Assembly (NCBI GenBank): GCA_025667525.1
Contig: CM046878.1
Span: 513,058,274 to 513,122,273, forward strand
Reading direction: 5' to 3'
DNA from: Glebionis coronaria
Taxonomy: Eukaryota; Streptophyta; Magnoliopsida; Asterales; Asteraceae
Length of the DNA stretch: 64,000 nt
Below are positions 11,641-22,508 of the stretch, piece by piece. The notes beneath the pieces are model-generated. The model made no database searches. It saw only the letters and a program-made list of their open reading frames with translations, and was not told the DNA's origin. Every line of letters starts with the position of its first letter. Position 1 is the stretch's first letter. A program made the translations under genes and the position numbers.

Positions 11641-11900
11641 GGGTTTTCTTGGGAAATTCTTCATTAGGGCTTGGTTCAATGTGCGGCTTCGTTTCCCGTG
11701 TTTGTTTTTGCATGATTCTTGTGATCTTTTGTCATTTTCTCAATATCCGTACCTAAAATACACAAGCAACAAACACAAGCATATATTGGGGTATTTTGAT
11801 GATATTTAATGCATTTTAAGCCATTTTTGGACGATGAGACTATGTATAAAAGCAGTCTCATCATAAAGGTACCACGATAAATGGCGGATGGGCGAACTTC

Positions 11901-14354
11901 CTAAGCTACAATCACACCCTTGCCAAGGTGCAACTCAGTCTCACTATCAAAAGCAGCATCAATAAGATTGGCAGGTTCTCGCTTCTCAAATGGGACAGAC
12001 TTACTACGACGAGCCTTCTTCTTCCTAATAGAACGGCGAGGTGTGGGGACACCAGAAGAAGATTCATCCTTGACCTTGACAGCAGCATTTGTAGCAGCAG
12101 TAGGAACAAAGTCCTCAACAACCATAGGATCAGAAGTAGCTGCACCAGCTGATGAAGTAGGAAGTGGTTCAGTCACCAGTGTTGATGTTGGCTTCACAAC
12201 AAGAGTAACAGGAGTGGAAGTAGTAGCAGGATTGGTGGTGGTAGGAACAATAGTAGAAGGAGCACTAAAAGATGGAACCCCAGAAGTATCCTTGTGAACA
12301 TTCGACGAAGAGGTGGGAGCAGCAACAGGCTTAGAAGTGAGGACAACACGAGGAGGTGGGCGATAAATCAAGTGTTCAGGGATAGGTGTATTTTAACGCT
12401 TGATCATCTTTGTGTAAAGATCTTTAAGCTCATCAAAAGACAGCCTCCTCACCCTTTCCCATGTCCATCCAGTCTGATAGTAAGCAACCGATTGATTCTT
12501 AACATATTGCTGCATCAACCTTCTATCCTCAGTACTCGACACAGGTTTGTTACAGTGTTGTTCACGAAGTTGGGCAGCAAGAGATAACTGTTGTTTACGC
12601 ATCAAAGCCATTGCCCGTTGAACACAATTTCCTTGATTCACATATGCACCTAACAAATCAGTGAACTGAGAGTAGTCTGAAGTAAGGATGGAAGCACCTT
12701 CATCCAGTCATTGTCGTCCCAATGCATGGCGTTGTGCCTCAACTGCTCACGTCGTTGCTGTTGCAGAGCTTCATCCTCAGCTCTGGCTTGTTGGTCAAGC
12801 TCCTCTTGCAATCGCTGAGCAGTCTCTTCCCCCAATCTTTCTTCCTCTAACTGTCTACGAGTACGCTTCCCGGGAGGAGAGGGTGCATCAGTCATAGGGG
12901 CTTTACCCTTGGGATCATGAGAAGGACCAACAGAAGGACCAGCAGAGTCATCCATAGGTTTGGGACTAGCAGCAGCATTAGGAATGCATGAAGGACTAGT
13001 AGGAGAAGGCAAGTCTTCACTCGGCTTATCAGCAAAGGCAGCCTTGGCCAAAATGGTCAGCCCATCCTCCTCAACATCTTCTTCAGAATCAGAAAGGACT
13101 GCTTTCTTCCTTTGGCACCTTAGTTGTGTCTCCAATGCTTTAACCCTGTTCGCCAGTGGGAGCACAAAATCCCGTGTGAGCTTGCGGTGCTGGTTGAGCT
13201 CATCTTCTAACGAAACAACCCTCGCATAATACCTGTACATAAGAGCCTAGCAAAGAAGTTAGAGTAACAGGTACCTCAGCTTCCCCACCAAGAGGACTTG
13301 GCTTGGGAGATGCATCATTGGGACCAGAAGCAACAGATGGATCATCCATACGAGCATGATAGCTAGAAGGCCTCTCAGTAGAATGCTTAACTGGGCTAGG
13401 AGGGGGAGTATCAGCAAATGGGTACTCATGTGGGCGAGAAGAGGGGGATGCCTTTGAGGTAGATGGCATTTCTACCACCACCTCTCTAGCTGGCTCCTCG
13501 ACCTCCACATGAGGCACACCAGTAGCAGGGTGCTCCTCCTTCATAGGATCATTCTCCAATGGAATTTCCTCCTCGACTTCATCAGCCGGAGGAATCACAT
13601 TGGGATCCCCTTTAGCAAGGCCCAACATAGCAGCAGTAAGAGGTCTCAAAGGACCCTTATATCCAAGTGTCATATTCGCATACACCTTCGTAGTAAGCTT
13701 TAGGGGCACATATTCTTCCCTATTCCTAGGTAGGCACATAAGAACCTGCTGCAAAAACCTAGGGTACATCAAGAACTTCTTCCTAGAGCCAGTATCACTA
13801 AGGTTACAAATCATGCCATCAAAAAAGTAACGCGAAAAGTTAAAAGTACGACCCCGAGCAAGACAAATCATACCAGTAGCAAGGGGGATGGGAAACGCAT
13901 CCCAACTCCCAGACTTTGGACTCAAACAATGAAACAAGAAGTGAACCAGTAGCTTCTATTGAGGGGCAAATCTATTCTTCTGGAAGTTAAACTTCCCCCT
14001 ATGATTATAACCTATAGTAGCCATACCATCCAATACCTCTGAATTGGGCATAGAGACAATGCCATCTTCATCCTGGAGATGAAGGGCAGATCTAATGGAT
14101 GCCTCAAACACCACATAGGAGCGACCATATATGGTAGCATGGAGCTCTAATGCACGACCCAAAACATCAACGAGGTTGGCAGTTGCCCAAAACTAACGTA
14201 TAACGGTATCATACACAGTGGGGCAAACAGTAAGAGCATACCTTAGATTGGAAGCTTCAATGTATTTCAGGATGTCTGCGAACTCTTCTCGTTTAGTACC
14301 TTCGCCAAGATAGGCCACCTTGTTATGATCGGGTTTGTACTAGAGTGTGGCCAT
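11901..14354 (-). pseudogene. Copia1 3' ORF downstream of pol (LMYPRFLQ protein, function unknown)
   Basis: A protein-like region after RNase H. It begins MATL at 14354, has a stop at codon 5, and continues through pieces ending at 11901. Readable landmarks: REEFADILKYIEASNLRYAL, VCPTVYDTVIR, LHATIYGRSYVVFEASIRSA, HCLSPKSGSWDAFPIPLATG, KFLMYPRFLQQVL. Pro/Ser-rich and Glu-rich segments with EEERLGEETAQRLQEELDQQ (likely coiled coil) follow, then a basic stretch RRSIRKKKARR near the end. I recall this family from Asteraceae copia elements; its role is unknown. Its place after pol matches env-like ORFs of other copia lineages, but I see no convincing signal peptide or membrane anchor, so env-like is only a positional analogy. 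Confidence 0.7.
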
Positions 14355-14907
14355 TGTTGATGATTGAAGCAGTGGAAGATGATTGATTGAAGAGGGTGAA
14401 GAGTAGGAGCGTATGTGTGTGTGTATGGTTGGGATGATTGAGTCAAATGAGTGATTTGACCATAAATAATGTTCATAAAACTATTCATTGACCCCTAATT
14501 ACGGGGATTGCCCTTTTAAAATTAAGTCATTTAATGCAAGAGTAACCACTTGCCCCTTAAACCATTATTTACAAATCCCAGTTACCAAAGATAAACCAAG
14601 ATATACACCAGAAGTAACTCGCGTTGACTAAAAGTCAAAACGCATAAAGGTCAAAACTAGGAGCACCAAGTGGTCAACGAAAGTCAATGAAGTAAACAAT
14701 GGCCCAAAATCAATACTTGAAGCCAACCATGAGTGAAGTATAATGGTTTGTACCCACTAGGAGCAGAAGACTGCCACTAGGAGTAACCAAAATCTTCCAC
14801 TAGAAGTTGCACACACCGGGAACACCCATGAAAACTGCTGTTAGAATCTACCATATGTAAGACTGTACAGGAAATATATACAATAAGCCTCCCCTCAATC
14901 CTAGGGC
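14355..14907 (-). other. Copia1 spacer between pol and 3' ORF
   Basis: Noncoding, about 550 bp. It contains a pyrimidine run CCTCCCCTC (14888-14896), i.e. GAGGGGAGG on the element strand just after the pol stop, which looks like an internal polypurine tract. Repeated CCACTAGGAG/ACTAGGAGTAAC words occur at 14740-14800. A TGTTAG near 14841 resembles the first bases of the copia1 LTR, but nothing LTR-length follows it. Confidence 0.5.
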
Positions 14908-16369
14908 TCAAGGATTGACCATACCAATGTGAACCACCAAGTGGTTGAATCTCGGACCATCAAAGGCTTTAGTCAATAAATCAGCAACATTATCATCCGT
15001 ATGAACTTTAAGAACCTGTATCAGCTTCTTCTCATTGGCACCCCGTATAAAATGGCGCCTAATCTCAATATGCTTGGTTCGTTGATGAAAGACAGGATTC
15101 TTCACAATGCAGATAGTGCTTAAATTGTCGATGAAAATTTTGGTGTTCATTAAGTTGAACCCATAATCCAACATCTGATTTTGTATCCACAAGACTTGTC
15201 CACAGCAACTAGCAGCAACTACGTATTTAGCTTCGGTTGAAGAGGTAGCTACTATTGTCTGTTTCTTACATTGCCATGAGATAAGTCTTCGTCCCAAAAA
15301 CTGACAACCACCAATAGTAGACTTCCTATCATTATTAGCACTTGCATAGTCACTATCACTATAGGCTTCAAGAACAAAAGGTGATTCCCTTGGATACCAC
15401 AAGCCTATCTTAGGTTGTTCCTTGATATACTTGAAGATTTTCTTGACTGCATTCAAGTTAGATACGGTTAGAGCCACCTGATGTCTAGAATAAGCACTTA
15501 CTGCAAACATAATGTCCGGACGTGATGTAGTCAAATACACGAGTGAGCCAAATCATTGACCTGTACATGTGAACATTTATCGGAGGATCTGGCTCATTCT
15601 TGAGTTTGACTTTAGTGACTTCATACGGTGTTGCTGCTGGTCTAAGAGGTTCCACATCAAACTTCTGAAGAATCTCATGAACATACTTTTCTTGACTTAT
15701 AAAGATACCATCCGACTGCTGCTTGACTTGAAGACCAAGGAAAAATGTGATTTCTCCCATGGCACTCATCTGAAATTCGCCTTTCATTAGCTGTTCAAAC
15801 TCATCACACCATTCCTTCCTAGTAGAACCAAATATAATATCATCCACATACACTTGAACTAGGATGATGTCCTTGGCATTCCTTTTAAGAAATAGTGTTT
15901 TGTCAATAGTGCCTCTTCTGTAGCCGTGTTTCAACAAGAAAGTGGACAGACGCTCATACCAAGCTCTAGGAGCCTTATGAAGTCCATATAGAGCTTTGAC
16001 CACCTTGTAAACTTTATTGGGGTGAAGTGGATCCACAAAGCCCTTAGGTTGAGTGACATAAACTTCCTCATCAATCTTGCCATAGAGAAATGCACTATTG
16101 ACATCCATCTGAAAAACCGTAAAGCCAACATAAGAAGCAAAAGCCAAAAATAGACGAATGGCCTCAATCCTAGCAACAAGAGAAAAGACTTCTGTATAGT
16201 CAATTCTTTCAAGTCTTGTGTGACCTTGTGCAACCAGCCTAGCCTTATTTCTCACCACAATACCCCTTGCATCTTTCTTGTTTTTGAGACTCCATTTGGT
16301 ACCAATTGCTGTCTTTCCATCTGGCAAGTCAACTAGGATCCAAACATTCTGAAATAAGAACTGCTGCAT
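14908..16369 (-). pseudogene. Copia1 reverse transcriptase and RNase H
   Basis: Copia-type RT (RVT_2) then RNase H. RT motifs: GTKWSLKNKKDARGIVVRNK and ARLVAQGHTR at the N-side, FQMDVNSAFLYGKIDEEVYV, KALYGLHKAPRAWYERL, and the catalytic box QVYVDDIIFGST (about 15825-15860). The two overlapping frames (15485-16369 and 14908-15540) mark a frameshift near MYRSMIW, where the family has MYRSMIGSL. RNase H shows AYSDSDYASANNDRKSTIGG, ATSSTEAKYVVAASCCGQVLW and ends VADLLTKAFDGPRFNHLVVH. It would synthesise element cDNA if intact. Upstream it joins the integrase linker with stops in between. Confidence 0.88.
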
Positions 16370-16435
16370 ATCCTCCTATATAGCCTCCACCCAACTTTGA
16401 TCCTCAAGAGCATGTGAGACTGACCTAGATTCTAC

Positions 16436-17163
16436 CTATGAAAGAAAACAACCAAACAAACAGTGAAGAAAGTCTGTGTGATTATTATGCTTTTGGTCTT
16501 CAATGTTGCTCACAAGAGCATGATGATCAGACGTTTCTTTCTTATGCATGCGGCGAGTCTTGACAGTAGAACCAGGATCTCCATTGATTTGAGTAGTAGG
16601 ATGGTCTTTATTGATCTGCTGAACAGGAATAGGAGCTACATCCACTTCTAGTGCTAAGTTATTAAGATTCCTAACAAAGTCATCGAGTCGAAAATACCAT
16701 CTATTGGCTGCTTATGAATATCATCCAGCTTAGTAGAAGTCTTCTTCTGATAGTTTCCCAAGTCAGAAGGACCAGAGAACCTAGTTGTGGAAGCAGGATC
16801 ACTAACCGGACTACCAATAGGTATTAAACTTGCACTAGGAGTAACATTAGGATCACTAGGAGTAACTAGTACAACAGGAGTACTCAAGGAAAACTCAAAG
16901 ACTCCTTGAGTAGCTGCTGTAGTGGCATCTTGTTGTTGCTTGAGAAATGTGTCAAGAGCTCCTTGTGAGTCCACAATGTCTGATGGAGAGGCATCAATAG
17001 GAGTAGCATTGGTGTTAGGAGAGACTGTGGTGGAATAGGATGGAACAACAAAAATATCATCATCCTCATCTAAGTCCGAAAAGCTAGAATGAGCACCTGC
17101 ACTAGAAGTTGCAAACACTTGTAGACCTGCATCTTGGTTAGTTTTGAAACGAAAATATCCCAA
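16436..17163 (-). pseudogene. Copia1 integrase-RT linker
   Basis: Two open pieces (16654-17163 and 16436-16645) of a low-complexity Ser/Thr/Pro/Asp-rich region (for example FSDLDEDDDIFVVPSYSTT and VLVTPSDPNVTPSASLIP). It sits where copia polyproteins have a variable spacer between the integrase C-terminus and RT. No catalytic motif is expected or seen. Stops separate it from both neighbours. Confidence 0.65.
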
Positions 17164-17295
17164 TGAGTCACTAAGATAATAAAGATCAAAATACCATTCA
17201 GGACCTTTTCCTTGGATGTTTGTCTTCTCCTCAAAGTACCTGATATTTATAGTTTCAATGACACGCTTGGCATGGAGATTATAGACACGATAAGC

Positions 17296-18246
17296 TCAAG
17301 AGTGAGCTGAATATCCCACAATGTAGCCTTCATCTGCCTTGCCATCAAAAATCCCCAAATAGTCACTAGTATTCAGAATGGTGACAGGACAACCAAATGG
17401 CTTCAGATGAGCAATGCTGGGAACTTTGGCTGTGAGTAGCTCATAGGGAGTCTTCTTATGCGGATTGGTAATTGAAACCCTATACAACACATAACTTGAA
17501 GTGTTGACAGCTTCTGTCCAAAACATAGTTGGAAGCTTGGAATCTGCAAGCATGGTTCTGGCAGCATCTATTAGAGTCCTGTTCTTCCTTTCTGCAACAC
17601 CATTCCGTTGAGGAGTCCTGGCAGCACTATAATCTCGTTTGATACCTTTGGAATTGCAAAGTGCTATGAGGTGTGCATTTTTGAATTCTGTTCCATTGTC
17701 ACATCGGATACCTTTCACCTTCTTGGACAGCTGATTCTCAATGAGTGTTATGAAGTCTTTGAGAACCGAGTAGGTCTCACTTTTAGCAGCCATAAAGAAA
17801 ACCCACATGAACCTTCTATACCCATCAGTTACCACAAGACACTATTGTTTATGGTCAATGCTCCTAATGGAGGTAGGACCAAATAAATCCATGTGTAGTA
17901 GTTGTAATGGTTCAATTATGAGGCTGAGAGCAGTAATGGCCTTGAAGGATGCTTTGTGTTGTTTGCCTTTGCTGCACGCAAGGCAATTTATGTCATTTCT
18001 GAAGGTTTTGGGAGGTAAACCAGAGACCAAGTTCATATTCGTCAGTTTATGAATGGTCTTGAAGTTTACATGTCCCATCCTTCTATGCCATTTGGTGGCT
18101 TCATCTTTTGATGCTTTGGAAACCAAACAAGCTAGTTGCCCAACAGGATTAACTTCATTCAGCTTGATACTATAGAGATTGTGTCTTCTAGGGATTTTGA
18201 GTAGAACTTGGGAGACATCCGGTAGCTTAAAGTCTTTGGATAACAC
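17296..18246 (-). pseudogene. Copia1 GAG-pre-integrase domain and integrase
   Basis: Inserts element cDNA into host DNA. The zinc-binding part reads WHRRMGHVNFKTIHKL and CLACSKGKQ (HHCC-type, about 17955-18100). The catalytic core has the first Asp in LHMDLFGPT (about 17890-17905), the second in IRCDNGTEFKN (about 17680-17710) and the Glu side in SAARTPQRNGVAERKNRT (about 17580-17630), giving the DDE order. A stop (TAG) after SIDHKQ splits it at about 17840. The C-terminal part includes FGCPVTILNTSDYLGIFDGKADEGYIVGYS. Codons after 17296 continue toward RYFEE, so the final stop may also be a mutation. Confidence 0.88.
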
Positions 18247-18540
18247 TAGTTCTTCAGTATCTGTAAAGAGGACAAACTGCTTCTTGTCACAAATCTAAGA
18301 GACAGGGATCAAGTTGAAGTGTTGAAGTGCTTCCACATAGTAGACCTGCTTAAAATTAAGGTTAGGTGTCTGAATTGTTCCTTTGCCAGAGATCCTTCCT
18401 TCACCACCTCCGAAGTAGACCTTTCCGCCTTGAAATGGTACAAAGTTAGATAAAAGTCCTTTATTTCCTGTCATGCTCCTAGAGCATCCACTATCAACTA
18501 TTCTAAGAGAAGGATCTTTGTATGGATTAATCTACAACAA
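18247..18540 (-). pseudogene. Copia1 aspartic protease
   Basis: The minus strand encodes IVDSGCSRSMTGNKGLLSNF with the active-site triad DSG at 18481-18495, the classic start of the copia protease. It continues through a Gly-rich segment to FNLIPVSQICDKKQ and FTDTEELVLSKDFKLP, joining the pre-integrase frame. Stops near 18295 and 18535 interrupt it. It would cleave the gag-pol polyprotein. Confidence 0.75.
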
Positions 18541-18780
18541 CATAAAAGTCATATGCAAAAGTTAGTGTCTTAAGGGGACCCAGACCATTTCAGGCTTGAG
18601 TCTGCCTTGTGGATCTTTAGTAGATAGTCAAGAAGATTGATGAGATCTACTGTTGTTCTTAGGTTGGATGTTCATCATATGGGTGTTATTTTGTGACCAA
18701 GAACAACCTGCTGAGGGCTTAAAAACAGTACCCAAATTTCCCAACCCAAAATATATTTGGTCTAAATTAAAAGCATAATT

Positions 18781-19548
18781 CTAATTAAAGTTCTGAAAAT
18801 AGTTGCTAGTTGGTCTATTGTAGGTATAACCATTGCTTCTCCAAATATTAGAAGCTGAAAGAGAGGTCCTTCTAGAAGAAGAATAAGATTGGGCACATGG
18901 GTTTAGCCTTATAGAAGAAAAAGGAGCAACTCCTGGTGGACCAGGAGCAGGATAAGCTTGATAAACAGGAGTATGATCAAAAAAATCACAATCCTTAATC
19001 AAATGAAATTTACTACCACAACCAAAGCATGTTTTAAAAGACCTTTTATTCAAATGACATTGTTTCACACTGATAAATTTATTACAAACAATTCTAGGAG
19101 AATCAACATTCCTAGGACACAATAAACTAGAACTAGAGACAGTGGAAGTAGAAGCAACTCTCTCATCACTCATCCTAGCACTAGTAGCAGCAGGGTCATT
19201 TGTCTTGGAACTTGAAGGTCTTGACTCTTCACTTGAACCACATGATACATAGTCACTGGCCTTGTCACTGAAAGTACAAGAGACAAAGTCATTAGTATTA
19301 GTAGAGCTTTTTGGAGACTCATGCATCTGTGATCCATCCAAGTCAGTATGCCTAGATATGGGCATAAAAGTTTCTGTAAGAGGTGGAGGAACAGCATGCA
19401 TTGCTGCAGCTGGTTTAAACCTATTGTTACTAGGTTTTCCCTCTTCCTCCTTGTCAAGATCAAAGACACTTGAAAAAGATAAATCAAATACATCTTCTGA
19501 ATCAATATATTTATCAAAGCCTAAACCTCTCTTAGTCCTACCAGACAT
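18781..19548 (-). pseudogene. Copia1 gag-protease linker with second zinc knuckle
   Basis: A 255-codon open piece, Ser-rich (VASTSTVSSSSLLCPRN) and then carrying a clean CCHC knuckle CFGCGSKFHLIKDC (C-X2-C-X4-H-X4-C, about residues 173-186). A Tyr/Pro-rich tail follows, ending TYNRPTSNYFQNFN. It lies between the distal gag and protease. A second knuckle in addition to the one at 20095-20472 is notable, since the first is degraded. RNA binding in the capsid is the likely role. Confidence 0.72.
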
Positions 19549-19602
19549 GCTACTGTCAATAAACTTCGAAAGATTTTTGGGTGCTTTTTGCCATTTTTCA
19601 AA

Positions 19603-20064
19603 TCATAAAAGTGTAGCATCCAATTTTTCTTGCATGTCTTGCTTAGCCTTAATGCTGTCATTGTTTAGTTTTTCAGTATATGTAAGCATGTTAGTGGTGT
19701 TTTCTAAATCAATGCTTATAATTTTAATTTTATCCTCATATTCACGTTGAGTATCTTGAAGCCACCTCTTTTGTTGTTCCAATGTTTTTAAAGAACTCAT
19801 ATATGCTTGAACTTCTAGAAAATATTTGTCATTTTGCTCATTAAGTTCATTGTATTGGGTCAATAGTTCTGAGTATTTATCATGACAACCAAGATGGAAA
19901 TTTTGTACCTGAGGCGAGATTCCCATAAGAGCAAATTCTTCTACTTCCTCTGCATCAGATAGATTCCCCGCAATCATAGCAAATACATCAGTAGAAGTTT
20001 CAGCTGATTCCAAGGTAGCAGTCTGCTGATCATTCCAGTTAACCATAGAGTCAACAAATACCAA
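19603..20064 (-). pseudogene. Copia1 gag coiled-coil spacer
   Basis: A 153-codon piece, Glu/Gln/Leu-rich (LLTQYNELNEQNDKYFLEV, LKTLEQQKRWLQDTQREY), so a probable coiled coil that could serve multimerisation. It continues the gag-pol region downstream of the first knuckle and upstream of the linker at 18781-19548, separated from each by stops. No enzymatic motif. Confidence 0.6.
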
Positions 20065-20094
20065 AGCTTTCTTTTCATCCTTGAGCTCTTGAAC

Positions 20095-20472
20095 CTAGAA
20101 GGCTGAATACCTGTTCTTCTCCTGGTCATTTTTGTTAGGGCATTCCCTAGCAAAATGTCCTTGCTGCTGGCTGTTATAGCATCTGACCTTGCTTCTATCA
20201 AACTTGGCTGGCTCTCTTAGGTTGTAGTTGAATTTTCCACCGGCTTTATTTTTAAACTTATGAACCCGGAGAGTGAGCATAGTCATCTGCCATTTTAAAT
20301 CCATTTCATCTAAGTCAAGTTTATCAACCTGTTTGAAATCATTAAAAGCAAGCTGCTGTCGTGGATCAACATCAACAAAAGAGTGAAGAACAACTTCTAC
20401 CATGCTACCAGTCTTGGCTTTTGGTTTAGGAGTAGAAGTATGTTGGGATGACAAAGTATAGCTTGGGCTACT
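20095..20472 (-). pseudogene. Copia1 gag, distal part with degraded zinc knuckle
   Basis: Continues the gag frame interrupted by element D at 20473. It includes a Ser/Thr/Pro segment, DDFKQVDKLD-type helical sequence and a basic KFKNKAGGKFNYNLREP region. A knuckle reading CYNSQQQGHFAREC follows, in which the second Cys is Ser, so zinc binding would be impaired. The frame is cut at exactly the 5-bp duplication CTACT (20468-20472), and the N-terminal part resumes at 46024. Confidence 0.78.
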
Positions 20473-20908
20473 TAATAAGTGTGAAAACACTTATCTTTTT
20501 ACCACTTAATTACAATAATAACCAAGCCAAAACATGTATTTTATGTATTAAATGTCAGAATTATGCGTGGTTTGTGTTTTTGTTGTGATTTAGGACCAAA
20601 ATGTGAAAAGGGGAGAAAACACGGGCTTTCACGGGCTTTTATCGAAGAAAAAGATAAAAGACGAAGTCAAAAGATCAAGAGTGCAAAAAGAACGGAAGTC
20701 CAAGGCCTATTCTGAAGATTTATCGAAGAAAAAGTCTAAAGACGAAAGTTTAATGAAGTCAAAGAACTCAAGTCTAATAAATGAAGAAATTATAAGACGA
20801 GTTCAAATAATCCCGAGACAAAGTCGAAAAAGACAAAGAATTAAAATCGAGTCGAGACGAAAAGAAAGAAAGAAGGAAGCAACGAACACCCCCTCCTTCC
20901 TTTCTCCC

Positions 20909-20916
20909 TATAAATA
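20909..20916 (+). promoter_or_regulatory. TATA box of D 5' LTR
   Basis: TATAAATA after a CTCC-rich stretch. The 3' LTR has the same box at 44693-44700. Confidence 0.6.
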
Positions 20917-21514
20917 AAGTCATTTCACCTCATTTAGTCTTGTTAGCTAACTTGACAACTTAGCTCTCCACCTTTAATTACTTGCACTTTCATATTGTCA
21001 TTTACTTAATGGTTCTTTAATTTCTTGCCTTTAATTCAAAGTAAGTTAATTTTTTTGTTGAATCTTTATTTTCCTTTAATCAAGTTTTCATAATCATCTC
21101 ATTCTTCCTTTCTTGCTTTTAAATATCTTGTTTTGTTTGATTAATCTTGAAGTTTTATTTAATCTTGATGTTTACTTGACAAAAGTTCCTATTTTTCCAT
21201 TTTTCTTATCAAATCCTTACGTTTGAAACTCTTATTTTGTTTGTGCTTTTTGTTTATTTAGTGTCTAGCTTATTTTCGTTTGAGTGTTCTTAAAAGTTTC
21301 ATCTTTTTAAAAGTTTAATCTTTCTATTTTAGTTCGTTTATAAAGCTTTCTTATTTTGTGTTTTGAAGAGTTTTTAAATTTGTGCTTATTTAGTTCTACT
21401 TATTCTTGTTTTAATTAAGTTTTTGGTATTTGCTTATTGTCAAAGTGCTTATTTGGTTCAGCTTATTTGCTTACTGGATTCCATCGTAACTTTCTTAAAG
21501 GTTTCTGATTGTTC

Positions 21515-21870
21515 CGATCGAGTAAGTGTGATCGCTTAAACCCTAGGGTTTCTACTTGCAGTCCATTACTGTGTTCAAAGACTAAGATCAGACTACGATC
21601 GTCCAACACGATCTAAGTCACGATTGCCCAGTTGCGATCTGTGACTGCGATCTCTTGGTTGCGATCCGTGGGTACGATCACTTGGTCACGATCGTCCATT
21701 GCGATCCACTTGTTGCGATCATGGTGGAGTACGATCCAAAACTACGATCGTTGGCTGCGATCTAGACTTAGATCTAGAGTGCGATCGCTTGGCTGCAATC
21801 CAGGGTACGATCTGGAGTACGATCCAGACTACGATCGTTGATTGCAATCGTGACTGCGATCTGACCTTTG
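21515..21870 (+). repeat. CGATC motif array in D 5' LTR
   Basis: About 25 copies of (T/G)(A/G)CGATC(T/C)-type words spaced 10-20 bp apart, for example TGCGATCCGTGGGTACGATC and GTCACGATCGTCC. CGATCG palindromes are frequent. The array occupies the same position as the TTCCGGATC array in X/B and the ATTCCGATAG array in C. Confidence 0.85.
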
Positions 21871-22231
21871 CTTTGATTATATTTCCTGTTCTTATTTTTA
21901 TTTCAAATTTAACTTTTCCCGCCCATTTTCACTTAGTGTTATTTTATTTGTTTTGTTAAAGTGTTATTTTTCGTCATTTACTTTTCGTCAAGCTTTAATT
22001 TTACGTCATTTAATTAATTTACTTTTCAAGTCTTTATTTTTACCATTTCCTTTTTAATCAGTTTTAGCTTTAATTACCTGTCATTTTCTTTAAAGTTTTG
22101 TAATTTTATTTTAAACAACGAAAAATCTATTTCTTTCTCACCAAAAGACGACTGAGTCGCACATTAACCAGTAATCAATTCGATAAGACACACAAGAACA
22201 ATTTTTCTAATTAAAAATCGAATTATTAAAA

Positions 22232-22246
22232 TGGCGCCGCTGCCGG
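22232..22246 (+). other. Element D primer binding site (tRNA-Asp-like)
   Basis: TGGCGCCGCTGCCGG, one difference from the first 15 bases of the Athila-type tRNA-Asp site TGGCGCCGTTGCCGG, followed by CTCTTTTCGTGAA. The identical 15-mer occurs in C (36609) and a near copy in B (27735). Confidence 0.82.
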
Positions 22247-22508
22247 CTCTTTTCGTGAATATTAACGGTTTTCTGTGAGAGACGCGTTGAATTTTGGGAT
22301 CCGTTCACTCGTGAACGTTACTTTTCGTGTCAAACATTTTCAAAAATCTATAAAAATTAAAAAATTTCAAAAATACAAAAACAATTAAAAACTTATAAAA
22401 AGCATTTCTTTTTCAAACTTTTGCACCAAAAAGATTTTATTTTTATTTTTCCAGTACATATATATTCTCTATTTCTTTGGTATCTTTTTCTTTTTCTTTT
22501 GCAGGTGT

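Larger units (their letters stand above)
2700..11863 (-). mobile_element. E1: Athila-like Ty3/gypsy retrotransposon, 5' half
   Basis: Read right to left: a 4.22-kb 5' LTR (7642-11863), an 18-nt primer site (7621-7638), a leader, gag (6891 to about 5446), a retropepsin-like protease with DLGAS, and RT running into RNase H, cut at 2700 by element X. Integrase and the 3' LTR must lie left of the window. Protein style (DLGAS protease, FMDD RT box) and a tRNA-Asp-like primer site fit the Athila/Tat branch. Several frameshifts and stops show it is inactive. On the right it lies within copia1; TAAAG (11864-11868) is the candidate target duplication, partner off-window. Confidence 0.82.
7642..11863 (-). 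repeat. E1 5' LTR, 4.22 kb
   Basis: Plus-strand ends are TGATGGTTGAG (7642) and AGTCTCATCA (11863), i.e. TGATGA...CATCA in element orientation. The right end falls just after the copia1 3' ORF stop, and the left end abuts the primer site. No coding sequence is supported. Sub-regions: a leader/U5 part with recurrent AATAAGCT-type words (about 8590-9100); a TATA centre at 10505-10522; and a U3 part with degenerate repeats (11150-11640). The other LTR is off-window, so the length rests on one copy and on the TG/CA ends. Confidence 0.72.
20473..22228 (+). repeat. Element D 5' LTR
   Basis: 1756 bp, with its partner at 44268-46018. It starts with the perfect hairpin ATAAGTGTGAAAACACTTAT, has a purine-rich U3, a TATA box (20909-20916), a T-rich leader, a CGATC motif array (about 21515-21870) and ends AATTATTA three bases before the primer site. 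Visible differences from the 3' copy (for example ATTAAATGTCAG versus CGTAAATGTCGG) show time since insertion. Confidence 0.88.

Noticed and set aside
11920..12297. Plus-strand open frames opposite the copia1 3' ORF
   Set aside because: Antisense shadows of a Ser/Thr/Pro-rich coding region; the minus-strand reading carries the family motifs.
14841..14890. TGTTAG near the end of copia1 pol as a possible 3' LTR
   Set aside because: Only about 50 bp to the purine tract, no match to the 476-bp 5' LTR beyond the first bases, and a related ORF continues further downstream on the same strand.
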